Assembly: GCF_000702905.1 (NCBI RefSeq)
Contig: NZ_JNKR01000005.1
Span: 1-64,000, forward strand
Direction of reading: 5' to 3'
Length of the DNA stretch: 64,000 nucleotides
Origin: Mitsuokella jalaludinii DSM 13811
GTDB lineage: Bacteria; Bacillota; Negativicutes; Selenomonadales; Selenomonadaceae
The notes below the pieces were generated by a model, which had not been told where the DNA came from, did not search any database, and was given only the letters and a program-made list of their open reading frames with translations. Position 1 is the stretch's first letter; each line of letters opens with the position of its first letter. This document shows positions 60,154 through 64,000 of the stretch, piece after piece. The translations under genes and the position numbers were made by a program.

Positions 60154-61945
60154 GAAACAAGCTGCGCCGCTCATCGGGCCGCATCGCCATATGCGCGCGC
60201 CGGTCGAGCATGCTATGGACCGCAAGGCGGCCTGCCTGCGCCTGATGCAGTACTTCCGTGAGGAGCGCTGGCGCATTGCGCTCCTCACGCTCATCGTCGC
60301 TGTCAGCGTCGCGGCCGGCGTCAGCGCGCCGGTCTTCATGAGCTGGGCCATCGACGCCATCACGGCCGCCGATTACGACAGGGTGCCGGGCATCCTTCTC
60401 TGGATGCTTGGGGCCTGCGCGCTCTACGCCGTGCTGCTCTTCTTCCAGGGGCGCCTGAGCGCGCGCCTGAGCCAGAGCATCATCCGGCATCTGCGCAAGG
60501 ACCTCTTCGAGAAGATCAACGGCCTGCCGCTCGCTTATCTCGACCGCCATCCGCACGGCGACCTCATGAGCCGCATGACGAACGATGCCGACAACATCGC
60601 GACGGTCATCTCGACGTCGCTCGGCACGATGTTTGCCGGCATCCTGTTCCTCCTCGGCACGACGGCGGTCATGCTGTCGTTCAGCGTGCCGATGACGGCG
60701 CTGACGTATCTGACGGCTGTCGCAACGGTCCTGGCGACGAAGTACATCGCCGCGAAGATGGGCCGCTATTTCCGCGAGCGCCAGGACCTGCTCGGCCAGC
60801 TCAACAGCATGGTCGAGGAGCAGGTCACGGCCGTGCGCACGGTCAAGGCCTATGCGCGCGAGGCGCAGGTCGCGGCCAAGTTCGTGCAGACGGCGGACAG
60901 CCTGACGAAGACCGGCATCCGCGCGGAGAGCATCGGCTCCTCGATGGGGCCAATCATGAACACCATCTCGAACTTTTCCTTTGTCATCGTCTCGGTCTTT
61001 GGCGCCTACTTCGCGCTCAAGGGCTGGATCACGGTCGGCGTCATCTCGGCCTTCACAATCTACTCGAAGCAGTTCTCGCGGCCCATAAACGAGCTTGCGC
61101 AGCTCTACGGCCAGATCGAGACGGCCCTCGCGGGCGCGGAGCGCATCTTTGCCGTGCTCGACGAGCCGGGCGAGCGGCAGGAGGGGCGCGAAGTGCCAGA
61201 GACGGTGAAGGGCGAGATCGAGTTCTGCCATGTGAATTTCTCGTACGTGCCGGAGAAGCGCGTCATCGACGATTTCAGCCTCAAGATTGGGGCAGGGCGC
61301 AAGATCGCGCTCGTCGGCGTGACGGGCTCGGGGAAGACGACCATCGTCAACCTCCTGATGCGCTTCTACGAAATCGATGCGGGGAAAATCCTGCTCGATG
61401 GTCAGGACATCCGCACGTATGCGCCGGGCAGTTTGCGGAAGCTCGTCGGCATCGTCCTGCAGGACACCGTGCTGTTCTCGGATACAGTCCGCTACAACCT
61501 CGCCTATGCCAAGCCCGGCGCGACGATGGAGGAGGTAAAACGGGCGGCTGAGCTCGCCCATGCCGACGACTTTATCGCGCATCTGCCGCAGCAGTATGAG
61601 ACGGTCCTGCAGAGCGCGGGCGCGGAGCTCTCGGCTGGCCAGCGCCAGCTGCTCGCCATCGCCCGCGCCTGCCTTGCCTCGCCGCGCATCCTGATCCTCG
61701 ACGAGGCGACCTCAAACGTCGACACGCGCACCGAGACGCGCATCCAGGACGCCATGACGCGCCTCATGCACGACCGCACCTGCCTGATCATCGCCCACCG
61801 CCTCTCGACCATCCGCGACGCCGACGAGATCATCGTCATGGACCACGGCCGCATCGTCGAGCAAGGCCGCCACGAAGACCTCATCGAGCACAACGGCCCC
61901 TACCGCGCCCTCTACGAAACCCAGTTCGCCGGGCAGGAGTCGTGA
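60146..61945 (+). CDS. ABC exporter half-transporter with canonical ATP site
   Basis: This 599-residue partner has six membrane segments (about 45-340) and an ATPase domain with Walker A GVTGSGKTT, a variant signature LSAGQRQLLAIARA and Walker B LILDEATSNVD with the catalytic Glu at 520. The variant signature would face the partner's degenerate site, fitting an asymmetric heterodimer. The reading frame is open far upstream, but the ATG at 60146 with GGAAGGAG and the partner overlap decide the start. Confidence 0.93.
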   Translation: MAKKQAAPLIGPHRHMRAPVEHAMDRKAACLRLMQYFREERWRIALLTLIVAVSVAAGVSAPVFMSWAIDAITAADYDRVPGILLWMLGACALYAVLLFFQGRLSARLSQSIIRHLRKDLFEKINGLPLAYLDRHPHGDLMSRMTNDADNIATVISTSLGTMFAGILFLLGTTAVMLSFSVPMTALTYLTAVATVLATKYIAAKMGRYFRERQDLLGQLNSMVEEQVTAVRTVKAYAREAQVAAKFVQTADSLTKTGIRAESIGSSMGPIMNTISNFSFVIVSVFGAYFALKGWITVGVISAFTIYSKQFSRPINELAQLYGQIETALAGAERIFAVLDEPGERQEGREVPETVKGEIEFCHVNFSYVPEKRVIDDFSLKIGAGRKIALVGVTGSGKTTIVNLLMRFYEIDAGKILLDGQDIRTYAPGSLRKLVGIVLQDTVLFSDTVRYNLAYAKPGATMEEVKRAAELAHADDFIAHLPQQYETVLQSAGAELSAGQRQLLAIARACLASPRILILDEATSNVDTRTETRIQDAMTRLMHDRTCLIIAHRLSTIRDADEIIVMDHGRIVEQGRHEDLIEHNGPYRALYETQFAGQES

Positions 61946-61972
61946 TGTTTTGAATGCAGTCAAGAATACGAA

Positions 61973-62001
61973 AAAGCCTGCTCTTTTTGAGCAGGCTCTT
62001 T
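61973..62001. terminator. Bidirectional terminator between convergent genes
   Basis: AGCCTGCTC pairs with GAGCAGGCT around loop TTTT with A and T tracts on both sides, between the exporter and the TIGR04076 gene. Confidence 0.8.
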
Positions 62002-62022
62002 GATAATCAGGATACTAATTTA

Positions 62023-62289
62023 TTATTGTTCGACAATCTCGGCTTCGAACACCATGATGGTGTCGGCGTCGGAGCAGCAGAACTCAGCCTTGCCCTTTTC
62101 CTGGCCGGGGATGGTGCCGCCGTAGCGCAGGATGTCGATGTAGGGGAAGGCGCAGTGCATGGCCATAGGGCAGATCTTGCCGCGGTCCTCGTCGAAGTCG
62201 AATACCTCGCCGACATGATGGCCGCGATGGCAGCCCATCTTGCCGCGTCGGTCGGTGATGGTGATCTTGATCTTGGGTCGTCTGCTCAT
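62023..62289 (-). CDS. TIGR04076 family protein
   Basis: This 88-residue protein has the pattern of the TIGR04076 family: KIKITITDRRGKMGCHRGHHVG, the FDFDEDRGKICPMAMHCAFPYI block and a CC pair near the C terminus. Conserved Cys and His suggest metal binding, but the role is unknown. AGGAGG precedes the ATG at 62289; a longer frame from 62355 lacks a site. Confidence 0.85.
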   Translation of the reverse strand: MSRRPKIKITITDRRGKMGCHRGHHVGEVFDFDEDRGKICPMAMHCAFPYIDILRYGGTIPGQEKGKAEFCCSDADTIMVFEAEIVEQ

Positions 62290-62394
62290 AAAAAACCTCC
62301 TGATTGCTGTGGTATAATAAGGATATGACGAACGTCTGTTAGACGGATTTAGCATCGTGAAATCGTGATGGAAAGTCGGAAGGGAAGAGGCAGT

Positions 62395-63360
62395 ATGGAA
62401 CTAAGGCGATATGAAGAACTCGGCGCGTTCTTGAAGATCTTTCAGCCCATCTACGCGCGGCGCCTGGAAAAGACGCGGCTCGAGCGCATGCGCTTTGCTT
62501 ACTACACGAGCGCGGGCACGGGCATCAACATCCTCAAGGGGCATGCGCTCTGGATGCGTGCGGCGGCCTGCATGAATGACTACCGCGAGATCGACTACGG
62601 CATCCAGCTGCTCAACAAGACGGTCTACGGCTCCGACTACCGGCGCGAGCGCATCCAGCATCTCGCGGCGCGCCTCGACTGGGGCGAGAACGTGCTCGAC
62701 TCGATGATGAGTGACCTCAATAAGAATGAGCAGCGCTTCATCACGAACACTTATCTGGCCTGCGTCTCGGAGCACCGCCCGCGCGAGCGCGGCAAGGGGC
62801 GGCTCTCGATGTGGCGCGCCTACGGCCGCAAGACGGGCGTGGCCTTTGTCCTCAAGCCGACGGCCATCTTCCAGCGCCTCGAGCCCCTGCCGCTGCGCCT
62901 GACGCCGGTCGAATACCTCACGCAGGCGCAGTTCACGGAGGGCTTTGACTGGATGCTCGACAACATCGAGACGTATCTCGACGCTCTCAAGCGCTACGAG
63001 CCTGCGAAGGTGCTCGAATACTTCGTCAACATGCTCATGATCTCGCTGTTCTCCATCAAGAACCCGGGCTTCAACGAGGAGCGCGAATGGCGCTTCGTCT
63101 ACCATGAGTCGTCCAGCAGCCACCTCCACCACGACATCGTCGTCGTCGACGGCATCCCGCAAGTCATCTACAAGCTGCCGCTCAGCAGCCCGTCTGCTCC
63201 GCAGACCGGTGTGCCGCTCGAGGAGGCGCTTGAGGAGATCATCATCGGCCCGAGCCAGTACGCCGAGGTCATCGAGCTGGCTTTCGTGCGCATGCTCGAA
63301 GAGCTCGGCATCCCCAATGCCGCGGAACGCGTGAGCAAGAGCAATATTCCGCTGCGCTGA
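62395..63360 (+). CDS. DUF2971 domain protein
   Basis: This 321-residue cytoplasmic protein has the DUF2971 pattern: an N-terminal FAYYTSAGTGINILKGHALWMRAAACMNDYREI, the CVSEHRPRERGKGRLSMWRAYG segment, and NPGFNEEREWRFVYH followed by a C-terminal GPSQYAEVIE. DUF2971 proteins are often found in accessory and defence regions and their activity is unknown. Here the neighbours are ordinary metabolic genes. The ATG at 62395 follows AAGGGAAGAGG. Upstream, TATAAT at 62313 lacks a clear -35. Confidence 0.82.
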   Translation: MELRRYEELGAFLKIFQPIYARRLEKTRLERMRFAYYTSAGTGINILKGHALWMRAAACMNDYREIDYGIQLLNKTVYGSDYRRERIQHLAARLDWGENVLDSMMSDLNKNEQRFITNTYLACVSEHRPRERGKGRLSMWRAYGRKTGVAFVLKPTAIFQRLEPLPLRLTPVEYLTQAQFTEGFDWMLDNIETYLDALKRYEPAKVLEYFVNMLMISLFSIKNPGFNEEREWRFVYHESSSSHLHHDIVVVDGIPQVIYKLPLSSPSAPQTGVPLEEALEEIIIGPSQYAEVIELAFVRMLEELGIPNAAERVSKSNIPLR

Positions 63361-63361
63361 T

Positions 63362-64000
63362 TCAGTCCTCTTGAAACATATCGTCGGGGTCGCTCTGCCA
63401 GCACGTCATCTTCTTGACATTGAGGCAGCTGATGTGGCCGCCGGGCAGGTAGGAGCCCGTGTCGCAGTCGATGATGTGGTTGCGGAACAGCAGAGGATGG
63501 TGGCGCGTTTCATCGAAGTACTGGACTGGCGTATGGCCGATGACGACCGTCTCGCGTCCCGTATATTCTTCGTAGAACTCCGTGCGGATCCAGAGCATAT
63601 CGTCAACCTGTTCCTCGTACGATTTCTGGGGCAGGAAGCCCGCATGCGTGAAGATGTATTCTTCGCCGACGGCGGCGAGATGGTCGAGCGACAGCACGAA
63701 TTCCAGCAGCCGATGATAGATACCGGGATCGCTCTGATAGACGCGCGCAAGGCTCTCGAACGTCGCCTGGCCGCCGCTGCGGAGCCAGCCGTGGCTCATG
63801 TCCATCGGCTCGCGGATGCTGTGGTCCTGGAAGTAGTGCATCATCATGGCCTCGTGGTTGCCCGTCAGCGTGATGACATGTGGGCTCTTCTCGGCGAGCT
63901 TCATGACCATCTGCAGGACTTCTGCACTGTAAGCGCCGCGGTCGATGTAGTCGCCGAGGAAGACGAGCAGGTCTTCCTGCGGGTCGTAGGGAACGTGATG
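63362..64000 (-). CDS. Metallophosphoesterase, Ser/Thr phosphatase-like (partial)
   Basis: The 3' end of the gene is here and the 5' end lies beyond the window. The visible 212 residues contain GDYIDRGAYS, LTGNHEAMM, an THAGF segment and IGHTPVQYF, the metal-binding motifs of the PPP/calcineurin-like family; GDxxDRG and GNHE point to bis(5'-nucleosyl)-tetraphosphatase or protein phosphatase types. It converges on the DUF2971 gene, with only 1 base between the stops. Confidence 0.9.
   Translation of the reverse strand, partial: HHVPYDPQEDLLVFLGDYIDRGAYSAEVLQMVMKLAEKSPHVITLTGNHEAMMMHYFQDHSIREPMDMSHGWLRSGGQATFESLARVYQSDPGIYHRLLEFVLSLDHLAAVGEEYIFTHAGFLPQKSYEEQVDDMLWIRTEFYEEYTGRETVVIGHTPVQYFDETRHHPLLFRNHIIDCDTGSYLPGGHISCLNVKKMTCWQSDPDDMFQED

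Overview
The window is a chromosomal stretch of a diderm Firmicute, most likely a Selenomonadaceae (Negativicutes) such as Mitsuokella or Selenomonas. The reasons are Firmicute-type genes (prp beside rpmA, fapR, fabK, glcT, rsfS/yqeK/nadD) together with a lipoprotein adaptor plus RND pump that needs an outer membrane, and coding DNA rich in C/G at third positions. The species is inferred from gene content, not from a database search.

Layout. 1-655: end of an rRNA operon (23S tail, 5S, tRNA-His, tRNA-Trp, tRNA-Ser, terminator). 771-3183: purine permease, then rplU-prp-rpmA. 3391-12306: a long same-strand run for ribosome assembly, proline and NAD synthesis (obgE, yhbY, proB, proA, a 49-residue membrane protein, nadD, yqeK, LCP protein, rsfS, S1-domain protein, solute-binding protein). 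12372-about 13875: a decayed IS607-type element with a broken recombinase, an intact tnpB and a candidate guide RNA. 13970-16564: rimO, cinA-type amidase, a secreted protein. 16686-19148: tRNA-Gln diverging from a Zn/Cd-type P-ATPase. 19212-24843: DUF4127 protein, rsmD-coaD, a coiled-coil protein, larB-larC. 25053-28146: glucose PTS and its antiterminator GlcT. 28250-37853: yceD-rpmF, then a FapR-headed fatty acid locus (fapR, plsX, fabH, fabK, fabD, fabG, acpP, nitronate monooxygenase-like, fabF, rnc). 37957-43903: MBL-fold hydrolase, then a MarR regulator diverging from an RND pump. 44075-47954: recA-recX, DUF805 protein, guaA.

About 47942-55963 is an 8-kb integrative mobilizable element in the 3' end of guaA. 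It carries an XRE regulator diverging from an excisionase-like protein, a tyrosine integrase, a ribbon-helix-helix mobilization protein, a RepA-like ATPase, a 3+3 array of 9-bp iterons, a MOBV-type oriT, a MobV relaxase, a collapsed tnpV, and a Tet(W)-like ribosomal protection gene behind a Tet(M)-type attenuator leader. Codon use and base composition differ from the surrounding chromosome.

56309-64000: alpha/beta hydrolase, LUD protein, VOC protein, a heterodimeric ABC exporter, a TIGR04076 protein, a DUF2971 protein, and a metallophosphoesterase cut by the window edge.

The most interesting signals are the displaced guaA terminus at the element's right end, the MOBV nic site and iterons, the stand-alone TnpB with guide-RNA-like structures, a perfect inverted repeat around the glcT promoter, a long inverted repeat between two divergent promoters, and three places where a terminator hairpin overlaps the promoter of the next gene.
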